A program made the position numbers and the translations under genes. Of a stretch of 64,000 bases of DNA, positions 52,312 through 63,000 are shown one piece after another. The notes under the pieces were generated by a model. The model was not told the origin of the DNA. It saw nothing but the letters and a program-made list of their open reading frames with translations, and searched no databases. The number at the start of each line of letters is the position of its first letter. Position 1 is the stretch's first letter. This DNA comes from AB-137-C09 sp964458185. GTDB lineage: Bacteria; Pseudomonadota; Zetaproteobacteria; Mariprofundales; Mariprofundaceae. The DNA is taken from assembly GCA_964458185.1 (NCBI GenBank), contig CAYWFG010000002.1, positions 34,484-98,483 of the forward strand. Reading direction: 5' to 3'.

Positions 52312-54327
52312 TTAACGACGGCGGCGATGGTCTGTACGAAAAGGACGGTGCTGTTTTTTTTCGGGTAGATATTTGTTGTCGCTAGGAACCAGTTGATGCG
52401 CAGCAGAGCCAATCAAATCACCTCGCCCCATAGCCAGCAGGGCTGCGCGAAGAATAGCCCAGTTAGCAGGGTCATGGTAACGTAAAAACGCCTTGTGCAA
52501 ATCGCGTTGTTTCTTTCGTTTGGCAGTGAATACCTGTTCAGTATAGCCTTTTTTGCTGCGGCTGATACGCCGCAACGGGTTGCGTCCGCTGTGGTACATC
52601 GCTGTAGCTGTGGACATGGGCGAGGGTAAAAAGGCTTGGACTTGATCGGCTTTGTAGCCATTCTTTTTTAGCCACAATGCTAACTGTAACATATCTTGAT
52701 CGGAGGTGGCGGGGTGTGCCGCGATAAAATACGGAATAAGGTATTGCTTTTTCCCAGCTTCCTTAGAAAAACGCTCAAACATTCGTTTGAAATGATCATA
52801 ACTGGCAATGGCTGGCTTCATCATTTTAGCCAGTGGCGCAGACTCGGTGTGCTCGGGGGCAATTTTTAAATACCCGCCGACATGATGTGTCACCAATTCA
52901 CGGACATAATCAGGTGACTTTACAGCCAAATCATAACGCACACCCGATGCAATCAAGACACGTTTGATACCTTTTAACGAACGAATGCGACGATAAAGAT
53001 GGATCAACGGTTGGTGATCGGTGTTTAGGTTGCTGCAAATATCAGGGAAAACACAAGAAGGCTTGCGACAGGCGGCTTCAATGTCAGGCGAGATACAGCC
53101 CAAACGGTACATGTTTGCCGTAGGACCACCAAGGTCAGAGATAGTTCCTGTGAAACTGGGGGATATTTTGCGAATTTCAGTGACTTCGCGGGCAATAGAG
53201 TCTTCCGACCTGCTTTGAATAATCCGTCCTTCATGCTCCGTGATTGAACAAAACGTACAGCCACCAAAACAACCACGCATGATGTTGACTGAATGTTTAA
53301 TCATGTCGTAAGCAGGAATAGCCGCTTCTTTGGGAGAACCATATTGACGATGCGGCACACGGGAATAAGGCAAATCAAACACGGCATCCAATTCTTTTGT
53401 ATTCAGAGGAAAGGCAGGCGGGTTCACCCAAACCTGCCTAGTGCCATGCTGTTGAATCAAAGCACGGGCGTTGCCGGGGTTGGTTTCTAGGTGCAATAAT
53501 CGTGAGGCATGGGCATACAACACACGATCATCTACTACTGCCTCATACGATGGCATACGCAATACATGCCGTGTATGCGGTGCTTTTGCTGTCACGGTAT
53601 GGGTTGAATCTACCACTTGTTGATCCATTTCTGTCCAACCTTCAGCAATGCTGGCACACATCACGGCTGTGCCTCGAATGTCTCGCAGGGCGCGAATCGG
53701 TTCACTCGCAGCCAAACGGTGTGCAATTTCTACCACCTGCCGTTCACCGTTACCATAAACCAATATATCTGCTTTGGCATCCATCAGCACCGAGCGGCGA
53801 ACACGGTCTGACCAATAATCATAATGCGCAACACGGCGCAAACTTGCTTCAATGCCACCTAATATGACGGGGATTCCCTTAAAAGCTTCACGGCAACGTT
53901 GGGCATACACCGTGACAGCACGGTCGGGGCGTTTCCCCGCTTCTTTTTTTGGTGTGTAAGCATCATCCGAGCGAATACGGCGTTCGGCGGTATAGCGATT
54001 GACCATCGAATCCATATTGCCTGAAGTTACACCCCAAAATAATCGCGGTGCACCCAGCACCCGAAAGCCTGCCGCTGAACGCCAATCAGGCTGTGAAATA
54101 ATACCGACACGAAAACCTTGTGCCTGCAACACCCGCCCAATCACTGCCATGCCAAAGCTGGGATGATCGACATAAGCATCGCCTGTCACGATAATCACAT
54201 CGCATTGATCCCAACCTAAGGCAGCCATTTCCTCGCCGGAGGTGGGCAGTTGAATCGCCTGTTGCGGTGCAGCAATGGGGGGAGAAAGCGGGCCGTAGTC
54301 GGGGCTTTCAGGCGAGGATTTAATCAT
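52312..54327 (-). CDS. ygiQ: YgiQ-family radical SAM protein
   Basis: A 671-residue protein from the ATG at 54327; an open frame continues upstream through the flavodoxin gene but lacks family sequence. Residues about 20-110 form the UPF0313 N-terminal cobalamin-like domain (CDVIIVTGDAYVDHPSFG). The radical SAM cluster is RGCFGGCTFC (C353, C357, C360). The C-terminal basic tail KKQHRPFRTDHRRRR is typical. The reaction is unknown. It overlaps the flavodoxin gene by eight bases. Confidence 0.92.
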   Translation of the reverse strand: MIKSSPESPDYGPLSPPIAAPQQAIQLPTSGEEMAALGWDQCDVIIVTGDAYVDHPSFGMAVIGRVLQAQGFRVGIISQPDWRSAAGFRVLGAPRLFWGVTSGNMDSMVNRYTAERRIRSDDAYTPKKEAGKRPDRAVTVYAQRCREAFKGIPVILGGIEASLRRVAHYDYWSDRVRRSVLMDAKADILVYGNGERQVVEIAHRLAASEPIRALRDIRGTAVMCASIAEGWTEMDQQVVDSTHTVTAKAPHTRHVLRMPSYEAVVDDRVLYAHASRLLHLETNPGNARALIQQHGTRQVWVNPPAFPLNTKELDAVFDLPYSRVPHRQYGSPKEAAIPAYDMIKHSVNIMRGCFGGCTFCSITEHEGRIIQSRSEDSIAREVTEIRKISPSFTGTISDLGGPTANMYRLGCISPDIEAACRKPSCVFPDICSNLNTDHQPLIHLYRRIRSLKGIKRVLIASGVRYDLAVKSPDYVRELVTHHVGGYLKIAPEHTESAPLAKMMKPAIASYDHFKRMFERFSKEAGKKQYLIPYFIAAHPATSDQDMLQLALWLKKNGYKADQVQAFLPSPMSTATAMYHSGRNPLRRISRSKKGYTEQVFTAKRKKQRDLHKAFLRYHDPANWAILRAALLAMGRGDLIGSAAHQLVPSDNKYLPEKKQHRPFRTDHRRRR

Positions 54328-54868
54328 CCAAGATACGCCCCGCTGTTTCGCGTACATGGGAGCCATAACTGCGTGCTGCCAATAATTGTTTATCGTTAAT
54401 AGCGGTTGGCATGCCTTCATGGTTGCCAGTGCGAACGCATAAGCCCCATTGCAAGCCCGCATCAGCAAAGCCTGCCAAGGTTTTAGGAAAACCCACCACC
54501 AACATGCCATGTTGCAGCGCGTGAGAATGCAAACCAATGAGGCTATGTTCTGCCCCGCCGCCGCCACCGCCAAAACCACCGCAAGTAACAAATGCTGCCG
54601 CTACTTTGCCCTCTAAAGCGGCTTCCATCCATAAGTTTGAGGTAGCATCAAGAAATTTTTTCATCTGCCATGCCATCGACCCCATGTGTACAGGTGTACC
54701 AAAAACAATCACATCGGCGCGTCTTAAATCATCCACATCCAATTGCTCAACCAATTGATGATTGATAACATCGTTGGTTTGACCTGCTGCTGCAATACCC
54801 GCTGTAACAGCTTGGGCAATATGCATGGTATGGTCGTAGTCTGAGTGGTAAACGATCAGTGTATGCAT
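54320..54868 (-). CDS. Flavodoxin / WrbA-like FMN protein
   Basis: A 182-residue flavodoxin-fold protein. VYHSDYDHTMHIAQAV is the phosphate-binding loop, GTPVHMGSMAWQMKKFLD the second FMN loop, and TCGGFGGGGGGAEHSL the third. It resembles WrbA-like NAD(P)H:quinone reductases, although the first loop lacks the usual Ser/Thr-x-Thr-Gly-Asn form. It begins just after the polytopic protein gene. Confidence 0.8.
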   Translation of the reverse strand: MHTLIVYHSDYDHTMHIAQAVTAGIAAAGQTNDVINHQLVEQLDVDDLRRADVIVFGTPVHMGSMAWQMKKFLDATSNLWMEAALEGKVAAAFVTCGGFGGGGGGAEHSLIGLHSHALQHGMLVVGFPKTLAGFADAGLQWGLCVRTGNHEGMPTAINDKQLLAARSYGSHVRETAGRILDD

Positions 54869-54873
54869 GGTGG

Positions 54874-56295
54874 TTAATTCGTTGATTCTTGAGGGTCTCT
54901 TGCTTTTAAAATCACCCCATTGTGTGATAAAGCAATCGTTTCATAATAAGGATTTAATGCAGAGAACTGACGCACAAGCCCTTTGTTGATGGCTTTTGTT
55001 GGGTCAAAAATAAAATGCGTGACCCCTTGGATTCGTTGCAAAAACACTTGAGGATCATCGCCTTCACGACCGTAGGGGAGCGGAAACACATCACGTTTAA
55101 CCGCCAGCATGGTTCGCGCTGGCCATTCACTGGCAGCAAGGAAGCGATGGTTTTTATTGCCCGTTTCAGTCGTTAATTTGGCAATTAATTGATCTGTTTC
55201 AGTAAGCAAATGTTGTTGTTCAATCATGCGGTAATGACGGTCTGAAATCATCGCCATCGTGGCAGTCACAAAGACAAGCAACAATACCGCACCACGCTGT
55301 CCAACAATGCCTTGCCAGCCAAAGTGTTGGTTCATATCAATCAATACTGGCGCACCCAGATACAACAAGGTGACAACAGCCATAAACAACCATACAGCAT
55401 TGATATGAAAACTACCAACGATGAGTCCCACCATTAAAAAGAGTGAGAAAGGGTCAGAGGTTCGTCTCATGGCATGCGCAATAAAAGTTGCCGCTAAAAG
55501 CACGGCAGCAATCAGTCCTACGCCTGTGCGTGTACTCATCGCCACTGGCAATAAGTCAGGACCTAAAAATGCCGTGGAGACAAAAGGCAGAAAATCCATT
55601 GTCATGCCTTCAAAATCAGGCCAACCCATGCGCAATAACAACGGGATTGTTACTGAAATAGCAATAGCAATCAATACATTGCGACGTTTTTTTGGCAATA
55701 CATCCGAATCAAAAAACCACAACACAGCTAACACCAATGCGGCAGCTAGCCCCATAGCATGAATGCTGATAGCAAAAGCAATCAATACGCCTTGCAAGAA
55801 AATTTGCCCTGGCAAATGAAACTCAGCCGCTTGAATGTTTTTATTTAACCAAGCGATCACCAATAGTGCCATCAATAAATAAACACCACCGCCAACAGCG
55901 TCAGTCTGCATGATGCTGATGGGTAACAATAGCAATAAGCCACAAGCAATCATGGTTGATTCAGCACCGTGGGTACGTTCACCCCAGCGGTACAGTAACA
56001 ACGTCGTGGCAAACAATACCAACATGGTAAACACCTTGGCAGCGATCAAGCTTCCTGCCCAATGCAGGTCAAGCAAGACAAAGAAAAAGCCACGCATATC
56101 TGGCACACCAAACAAGGCAATAGGGCTGGCAACCTGATGAATAATTGACCAGTTAATCAGCAATGCGCGTGCTGCCGCCTCTTCAATACCATACAAATCA
56201 TAACGAAAAAGAGCCATATAGACCCACGCCAAAACACAAAGACCCAGCAGTCCTGCATGCCTAGGCGATACATGTTCACGAATATTAGATAACAT
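54874..56295 (-). CDS. Polytopic membrane protein, GT-C-like
   Basis: A 473-residue protein from the ATG at 56295 (AAGGAA upstream; earlier in-frame starts run into the divergent promoter region). It has about 11 hydrophobic helices to residue 365, then a soluble C-terminal domain of about 100 residues (FLAASEWPARTMLAVKRD, THFIFDP). An early ELYGIEEAA-like acidic loop (FRYDLYGIEEAAAR) and overall shape recall GT-C glycosyltransferases or oligosaccharyl transferases. No precise family is recognised. Confidence 0.6.
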   Translation of the reverse strand: MLSNIREHVSPRHAGLLGLCVLAWVYMALFRYDLYGIEEAAARALLINWSIIHQVASPIALFGVPDMRGFFFVLLDLHWAGSLIAAKVFTMLVLFATTLLLYRWGERTHGAESTMIACGLLLLLPISIMQTDAVGGGVYLLMALLVIAWLNKNIQAAEFHLPGQIFLQGVLIAFAISIHAMGLAAALVLAVLWFFDSDVLPKKRRNVLIAIAISVTIPLLLRMGWPDFEGMTMDFLPFVSTAFLGPDLLPVAMSTRTGVGLIAAVLLAATFIAHAMRRTSDPFSLFLMVGLIVGSFHINAVWLFMAVVTLLYLGAPVLIDMNQHFGWQGIVGQRGAVLLLVFVTATMAMISDRHYRMIEQQHLLTETDQLIAKLTTETGNKNHRFLAASEWPARTMLAVKRDVFPLPYGREGDDPQVFLQRIQGVTHFIFDPTKAINKGLVRQFSALNPYYETIALSHNGVILKARDPQESTN

Positions 56296-56428
56296 TAACC
56301 CATTCCTTAAAACAACCACGCCCAAAAAGGCGCGACGCATGGTAACTGAAATGGTGAAGGTGGTCATGTATGATTCAATCCATCGTGTTGCTTGCACCTT
56401 TGATGACTGTCACTATGATGCATCCCTA

Positions 56429-57592
56429 ATGTTAATTCGTTGCCCTTCTTGCCAGACTAAATACACGCTACAACTGACCACCGCAGGCGCATTATGCACT
56501 TGTTTTCGGTGCAATCATGAATTTTACGTTGATGTTCATGGTGCTGTTTCTGCGCCGCCTTCTAAGGTTAAAGAAGAACCCGAGGTTGAAGCACCACCAC
56601 CACCCGCTAGCGAACCCGATAAACCAGAAAGAAAAGTATCACTGGATGAAAAAATAAAATCCATTGATGCGAAATACAAGTCCTTTGAAGATGATTTATC
56701 ATGGAATGATGATAATTTACTCACTATTGATGATTTGGGTGATGATGACATCCCTGACGTTGAAGTACCATCAAGCACCCCCAGTTTAGAAGAACACCTT
56801 AAAGACTCATCTGCATCCAACCCTAAGCCTGTTGTGAACAACAATCCCAGTGTTTCTTCTATTACCTCTGAATCAACGGCTAGCGCAACAACGCAGCCAA
56901 AGAAAAACCGTCTCTTGGCTTGGCGACGCGCTAAAAGAGGAACTAAAAAGAATAGCAGCCCAGCACCAGAGGCTATAAAGAAAGTTAAAAAAAGATGGTC
57001 ATTACCATGGAAAAAATCAACTAAGGCTAAAAAGCCCCCCATAGTCAAACCTATTGAACCGGTTATTGCTGCGCCAAAAAAGAAGAAGCACCGTATTTGG
57101 CCTTGGATTGTATTGATTCTATTGTTATTGATGGCAGCAGGGGTGTGGTTTAAAAAGGATACGTTGATTCATCAACCTGCGGTGCGCAGTGCATTGTTAA
57201 AGGTTGGATTAAGCAAAACAGCAAGCGATGTAGATTGGTTTATTGACCATCAAAGTATTCAGATGCGTTGGCAAAAAAATAGCGAAGGCAAACAAGTGTT
57301 AATCATTGAAGGAATGATTGATAATGCCTTAGCGATTCCCTTACCGTTGCCTCAATTTGAAGCCAGCTTTGACAACCCTAAAAAAACGCCTCTTTTGTTG
57401 CCTTCTATCCTCCCCATGCATCTCAACGAAGCCATTGCCCAGCATGGCAACGAGAATCCTTCTGCATGGTTGGATCAAACCCCTGTTGCAGCACATGGTT
57501 CTCGTTTGTTTATATTGGTATTGCGCGATATATCGCCCGAAGGGATTCATCGGGTGAGAGTCCGTGCGCTAGCTGGCGAAAGTAATCCTTAG
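56429..57592 (+). CDS. Zinc-ribbon (MJ0042-type) and DUF3426 membrane protein
   Basis: A 387-residue protein from the ATG at 56429. The N-terminal zinc ribbon has paired cysteines CPSC and CFRC (MLIRCPSCQTKYTL). A long acidic then very basic linker (about 50-225, Lys-rich) leads to one membrane helix (WPWIVLILLLLMAAGVWF). The DUF3426 domain after it has MIDNALAIPLPLPQFEASF and ends RVRVRALAGE. Proteins of this form are common in proteobacteria with unknown function. It precedes the DUF58 gene by 15 bases. Confidence 0.8.
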   Translation: MLIRCPSCQTKYTLQLTTAGALCTCFRCNHEFYVDVHGAVSAPPSKVKEEPEVEAPPPPASEPDKPERKVSLDEKIKSIDAKYKSFEDDLSWNDDNLLTIDDLGDDDIPDVEVPSSTPSLEEHLKDSSASNPKPVVNNNPSVSSITSESTASATTQPKKNRLLAWRRAKRGTKKNSSPAPEAIKKVKKRWSLPWKKSTKAKKPPIVKPIEPVIAAPKKKKHRIWPWIVLILLLLMAAGVWFKKDTLIHQPAVRSALLKVGLSKTASDVDWFIDHQSIQMRWQKNSEGKQVLIIEGMIDNALAIPLPLPQFEASFDNPKKTPLLLPSILPMHLNEAIAQHGNENPSAWLDQTPVAAHGSRLFILVLRDISPEGIHRVRVRALAGESNP

Positions 57593-57607
57593 CAGTGTTT
57601 TTATCTG

Positions 57608-58522
57608 ATGAATGCTGACGTTGTATCTATTTCTTTGACTGGCTTAACGGCATTGCAACAGCAAGCACGTTTATTGCGTATGCGCCCACTGCAACAATCT
57701 GCCCGTTTAAGCGGTGCGCATCATTCACGCTTGAAAGGGCGAGGCATGGAATTTGATGAAGTCCGCATGTATCAAGCAGGGGATGCCATCAGCAGCATTG
57801 ATTGGAAAGTTACAGCGCGAAAAAACGCGCCCCACATCAAATTATTTCGAGAAGAACGGGAACGCCCTTTATTGTTGTGCTTGGATTATCGCCCCACCAT
57901 GTTGTTTGCCACACGCGGACGATTAAAAGCAGTGCAAGCAAGTCACATGGCAGCATTGCTGGCATGGTCAGGCATCAGCAAAGGGGATCGATTGGGCGGG
58001 TTAATTTTTTCAGCCGATGGGCATGAAGAAATGCGCCCTGCACGCGGCAACAAAGCCGTATTACATTGGCTTGATCGTTGTTGCCATGCATCGGTATGGT
58101 CACAAGGGCGAGGCATGCAAGCGCCTGTTGATGCCTTGTACCAAAGCCTGTTGCGGCTGCGGCGATTGGCTAGACCGGGAACGACCGTCATCATACTAAG
58201 TGACTTTCGCGGACTGAATGATGCATGCAAGCAACAGTTATTATGGCTGGCTCGTCATTGCCAATGTTTATTGTGTTGGTTGTATGATCCATTAGAAAAG
58301 CACTTGCCTGAGGCAAACCAATACCACATTCATGATGGTGTGCAGCATTTTGTCATGGACGCAGCCGATGGGCGGCTACAAACGCAGGTGCAACATGATT
58401 TTACCCAGCGAGAAGCTGTGCTGCAACAGATATGCCAACATACAAACTTTCATTTATTGCCCTTGGCGACCGATGCATCACCGTTAGAAGTATTAAAATC
58501 CAGTGGTTGGTGGCTATCATGA
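57608..58522 (+). CDS. DUF58-family protein (Bat/MoxR cluster)
   Basis: A 304-residue DUF58 protein. GRGMEFDEVRMYQAGDAISSIDWKVTAR (split) with FREERERPLLLCLDYRP is the family core; a VWA-like fold follows. DUF58 proteins accompany MoxR AAA+ ATPases and VWA proteins. No moxR gene lies upstream in this window. It overlaps the DUF4381 gene by four bases. Confidence 0.88.
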   Translation: MNADVVSISLTGLTALQQQARLLRMRPLQQSARLSGAHHSRLKGRGMEFDEVRMYQAGDAISSIDWKVTARKNAPHIKLFREERERPLLLCLDYRPTMLFATRGRLKAVQASHMAALLAWSGISKGDRLGGLIFSADGHEEMRPARGNKAVLHWLDRCCHASVWSQGRGMQAPVDALYQSLLRLRRLARPGTTVIILSDFRGLNDACKQQLLWLARHCQCLLCWLYDPLEKHLPEANQYHIHDGVQHFVMDAADGRLQTQVQHDFTQREAVLQQICQHTNFHLLPLATDASPLEVLKSSGWWLS

Positions 58523-59019
58523 ACCCGCAAACTTTACCACTGCGCGATATTCATTGGCCAAGCGCAGTTGATTGGTGGCCCTTGGCGTTGGGTTGGTGGG
58601 GCGTAATCACCATTTCTATTGCTGGGTTGGTGCTGCTTGGCATATTGCTAACCCGCTGGTGGCAACGGCGACAACAGCGAATTCACCTTGAGGCACAACA
58701 AACTACTGTCTTGAATGAATTGAGCATGATTCGTCAACAATTTCAAACAGAGCAAGATGCAGCGTTGGCGTGTGCTTCATTGTCGCAGCTATTACGGCGT
58801 TTGTGTTTGCTGTATTTTCCCCGTATAGAATTTGCATCGTTGCATGGCGAACCATGGCTAGCGTTTTTACAGCACAAGCAAGCATGGAAGGGTAAGTGTA
58901 TTTCCTTGTTGCTCACCTTGCCATATCAACCTCAAGGAACAGCATCACAACAAGACATTGACCGTTTGCTAACTGATGCTGAAGATTGGATGATGGCAGT
59001 GATGATTCGCTATGGTTGA
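58519..59019 (+). CDS. DUF4381-family membrane protein
   Basis: A 166-residue protein from the ATG at 58519 (ATGA overlap with DUF58). LPLRDIHWPSAVDWWPLALGWW and a single membrane helix (VITISIAGLVLLGILLTRWW) are typical of DUF4381, followed by a helical cytoplasmic domain. It is the standard third member of Bat clusters. It overlaps the VWA gene by eight bases. Confidence 0.8.
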   Translation: MNPQTLPLRDIHWPSAVDWWPLALGWWGVITISIAGLVLLGILLTRWWQRRQQRIHLEAQQTTVLNELSMIRQQFQTEQDAALACASLSQLLRRLCLLYFPRIEFASLHGEPWLAFLQHKQAWKGKCISLLLTLPYQPQGTASQQDIDRLLTDAEDWMMAVMIRYG

Positions 59020-60058
59020 TCTATCAATGTTATATATTGATTGGCCTTGGGTCTTTGTATTGCTTCCCCTGCCGTGGCTTATTCGCCGTTTGTTGCCTGC
59101 GGCAAAACAGGCTGATGGTGCCAGTTTGTATATTCCCTTTGCCGATGATTACCGCTTGCATGATAATAAAAAAGCAGCGCCGCAGCAACATCGAAAAAAA
59201 CGACAATGGCGCATTGTGTGGGCAAGTTTAGCTTGGTGTTTATTGCTGCTGGCAACGGCACGCCCTGCATGGATTGCTGATCCGATCAACTTACCACTAA
59301 AGGGACGCGACTTGATGCTTGCCGTTGATTTATCGGGCAGCATGCAAATTCAAGACTTTACCTTGAACGGTCGCGCTGTTGATCGCCTTACTGCCACCAA
59401 GGCAGTCGCGGACACATTTATTCGTCAACGTGAAGGGGATCGCATTGGTTTGATTCTCTTCGGTTCGCAAGCTTACGTGCAATCACCGCTTACTTTTGAC
59501 CGTAAAACAGTCAATACACTGTTGCAAGAATCTGCCATCGGACTGGCAGGAAAAGAAACGGCCATTGGTGATGCCATTGGTCTTGCGGTGAAACGACTAA
59601 AAAAACAATCAGGCTCGCAAAAAGTTCTTATTTTACTCACCGATGGTGTCAACACCGCAGGGCAATTAAAACCCAGAGATACCGCAGCCTTGGCAGCAGA
59701 CAGTGGCATTCGCATTTATACCATTGGCATCGGTGCAGATTCGATGGTCGTTCCCTCATTTTTTGGCAACAGACAAGTGAACCCTTCCGCAGACTTGGAT
59801 GAAAAAACATTGACGGCTATCGCAGAAGCCACAGGTGGGCAGTATTTTCGCGCCCGCGATAGCAATGCCTTGCAGAAAATTTACAGCCGCATTGATGCAC
59901 TTGAACCCACAGAACGAGATCAGCGGGTATTTCGCCCTATTCATGCCTTGTATGTATGGCCGTTAGCTTTCGCGATGTTGATTGCACTTGTCTTGTTGCT
60001 ATTGAATAAAATAATACGCTTAAAATCGACAATCCAGATAGGTTCTCAACGGAAATAA
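59012..60058 (+). CDS. batA: BatA-like von Willebrand factor A domain protein
   Basis: A 348-residue protein. A membrane helix near residues 13-24 and another at 69-82 precede the VWA domain with MIDAS AVDLSGSMQ (D106, S108, S110), TDGVNTAG and ADSGIRIYTIGIG. A final helix (WPLAFAMLIALVLLLLN) closes it. The usual second VWA protein (BatB) and BatC/BatD do not follow; the restriction-modification gene starts seven bases later. Confidence 0.88.
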   Translation: MVDLSMLYIDWPWVFVLLPLPWLIRRLLPAAKQADGASLYIPFADDYRLHDNKKAAPQQHRKKRQWRIVWASLAWCLLLLATARPAWIADPINLPLKGRDLMLAVDLSGSMQIQDFTLNGRAVDRLTATKAVADTFIRQREGDRIGLILFGSQAYVQSPLTFDRKTVNTLLQESAIGLAGKETAIGDAIGLAVKRLKKQSGSQKVLILLTDGVNTAGQLKPRDTAALAADSGIRIYTIGIGADSMVVPSFFGNRQVNPSADLDEKTLTAIAEATGGQYFRARDSNALQKIYSRIDALEPTERDQRVFRPIHALYVWPLAFAMLIALVLLLLNKIIRLKSTIQIGSQRK

Positions 60059-60065
60059 AAATTAA

Positions 60066-63000
60066 ATGATTAATGAAAATAATTTTAAAGCACTTCTGAA
60101 ACATTTAAGTTTTGAAGAAAACAATCATGTCTTTAGCAAATTTCTCACAAAAAGCTCAAGTTACTTGAACGTTGATTTTGAAAAAAAAGCACTGAACTAT
60201 CCAGAATCAGACGGTCTTACAATTAACGAAAGACAAACTTGTAATTTTAAATCAAGCGAAAATATGGTTGTGTTTGAATGTGTATGCAAACTACTTGAAA
60301 AAGGCTACAAACCCGAACATATAGAACTAGAACCAAAATGGAAGCTAGGTCACGGGGCAAGTGGTGGACGTGCTGATATTTTAGTGAAGAATCAACAAAA
60401 GAAACCCCTATTGATTATTGAGTGTAAAACATTCGGTAAGGAATTCAACAAGGCATGGAAAGACACCCTTGATGATGGCGGTCAACTTTTCTCTTATGCA
60501 CAACAAATTGCTGAAACAGCATTTTTATGCCTCTACGCCAGTGAGTTTGATAGCAAAGAAAATCAACTATTGATTGAGCAACGCATAATCTCACATAAAG
60601 ATAATGAAACAATCATTGCGTTTGGCGAACAAGTAAAATCCTACAAAGAAGCCAGCAATGTTAAAAATCGTTTTGAGGTATGGAAAGAAACTTATCAACT
60701 TGAATACAGCGAAACGGGTATCTTTGAAGAAGATATACAACCCTATCAAATAGGTAAAAACAAGTACACACTGGATAGTGATACACGCCCCGTTACGGAA
60801 AAAGATAAAGAGGGAAAATACCATCGCTTCCGTACCATATTACGCCAACACAATATTGCCAGAAAGGAAACTGCTTTTGAGGTACTGGTTAATCTTTTTC
60901 TTGCTAAAATCGTGGATGAAGAAGAAAATAAAAACAACTTAGAGTTTTACTGGAAAGGCGTGGCTTATGATACACATTATGACTTTATAGACCGCTTACA
61001 AAAACTCTATCAACTTGGCATGCGTAAGTTTTTAAAAGATGAAGTGATGTATATCAGCAATGAACAAATTGATGGCGCATTCTGGACGGTTAAAAACAAG
61101 CACAATGCCACCAAAAAACAAATTCAAAAATACTTTAGAGATTTAAAGTTTTTTTCTAATAACGCTTTTTCATTAATTAATGTTCATAATGAAAGGCTAT
61201 TCAATAGAAACACCAAGGTTCTGATCGAACTGGTGCAAATGTGGCAGGGATTAAGACTAAAAACCAAAGAACAAAACCAGTTTTTAGGGGATATGTTTGA
61301 GTATTTTCTGGATAACTCGATCAAACAATCGGAAGGGCAGTTTTTTACCCCGATGCCCATTACCAAGTTTATTGTGGCATCATTACCACTTGAGAATAAA
61401 ATACAACAAGCATCAGAGCCTTTAGCCGTTATTGATTTTGCCTGTGGTGCGGGACATTTTTTAACCGAATATGCACATCAGATAAAGCCATTGGTTGAAA
61501 AACACAAACAAACCGACCTTAGCGATTATTACGAACAGATTATAGGCATAGAAAAAGAAGACCGACTTGCAAAAATTGCAAAAGTATCGGCGTATATGTA
61601 TGGACAAGACCAGATAAAAATTATTGAAAAGGATGCACTCAGCGATATTGCAGACATCAAGCCAGCCAGTTTTGATGTTTTGGTCGCTAACCCCCCCTTT
61701 GCCGTAGAAGGTTTTTTGCTCAACCTAAACGAGAGGCAAAAAGAAAACTATGAACTGATAGAAACCACGGAAATAAATTCTAACACCAACACTATACAAT
61801 GTTTTTTTATTGAACGAGCCAAGCAACTGATGGCAGGGGGGGGCGTGGTTGGCATCATTGTGCCATCCAGTATTTTATCGAATTCTGACAAAACGCATAT
61901 TGCTACCCGTGAAATCATTCTCAAATACTTTGATCTGATTGCCTTGGTTGAGCTAGGCAGTGGTACATTTGGTAAAACAGGCACAAATACTGTGGTACTT
62001 TTCTTAAAACGCAAAGACAAAAGACCCGAACCCGCAGAACACTACCAAAACCGCGTCGATGATTATTTTGATAGCAATCTAAGCGAACAGCTAGAAGGCA
62101 AGGCTCGGCTCAATAATGACATCAGTGAATACCAAGACATAGGTTTAATCAAAGCCTATTGCCAGCACACTGAATTACCCTTTGATGAGTATATTAAACT
62201 CTTTGCGATCACGACCGAAACAATCAACACCCTTGATGAATTATTCAAAATAGAATTATTTACAGAATATAAACAGGATTTTCATACCAGTACAGACATC
62301 AAAAACTTGAAAAAGAAAAAGTTTTTTAAAGATAAAAGCAAGCAAGAGCAAGCACTTGAACTCAACAAACGCCTGATTGCCTATTTACAGAAAATAGAAA
62401 AAGACAAGGTGTATTACTTTATGCTTGCCTTTAAAAACCCACAAAAAGTCCTGATTATCAAAAGTCCAAGCAACAATAAAGCGCAAAAGAAATTCTTAGG
62501 CTATGAATGGAGCAGTGCAAAAGGTAGCGAAGGCATTAAATATCAGGCTGGTAGAACAGTAAACGATATTATTACGCCTTTGTTTAATCCAAAAAACACC
62601 CAAGATAAAAGCAAAATAAATCACCTGATTGAACAGAACTTTTTAGGCAACCCTCCTGACGATTTAAGTGAGTTTTTAGAATACAAAGACTTAATCAGCT
62701 ATGCTAAAGTACAGGATGTTTTAGACTTTAGCCGCAAGGATTTTAATAAGGCGTTTTCCTTGACTCCGAAAAAAGATATTGTTATTGAAAGTCAATGGAA
62801 ATTAGTAAAGTTAGAAAATATTATGACAATTGTTAGAGGCGCATCACCTAGACCAATTAGTAAATTTATAACGGCTAAAAAGGATGGGGTTAACTGGATA
62901 AAAATCGGAGATGTAAATCAAGGCGAGAAATATATCACTAAAGCAGAAGAAAAAATAACAAAAGAAGGTGCATTAAAATCAAGATCTGTTAAATCTGATG

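Noticed and set aside
52312..54591. Longer YgiQ start with a hydrophobic leader at 54591
   Set aside because: The extra 88 codons lie inside the flavodoxin gene in another frame and show no family similarity.
56536..57048. 170-codon minus-strand open frame over the DUF3426 gene
   Set aside because: Low-complexity antisense of the acidic/basic linker; no start signals.
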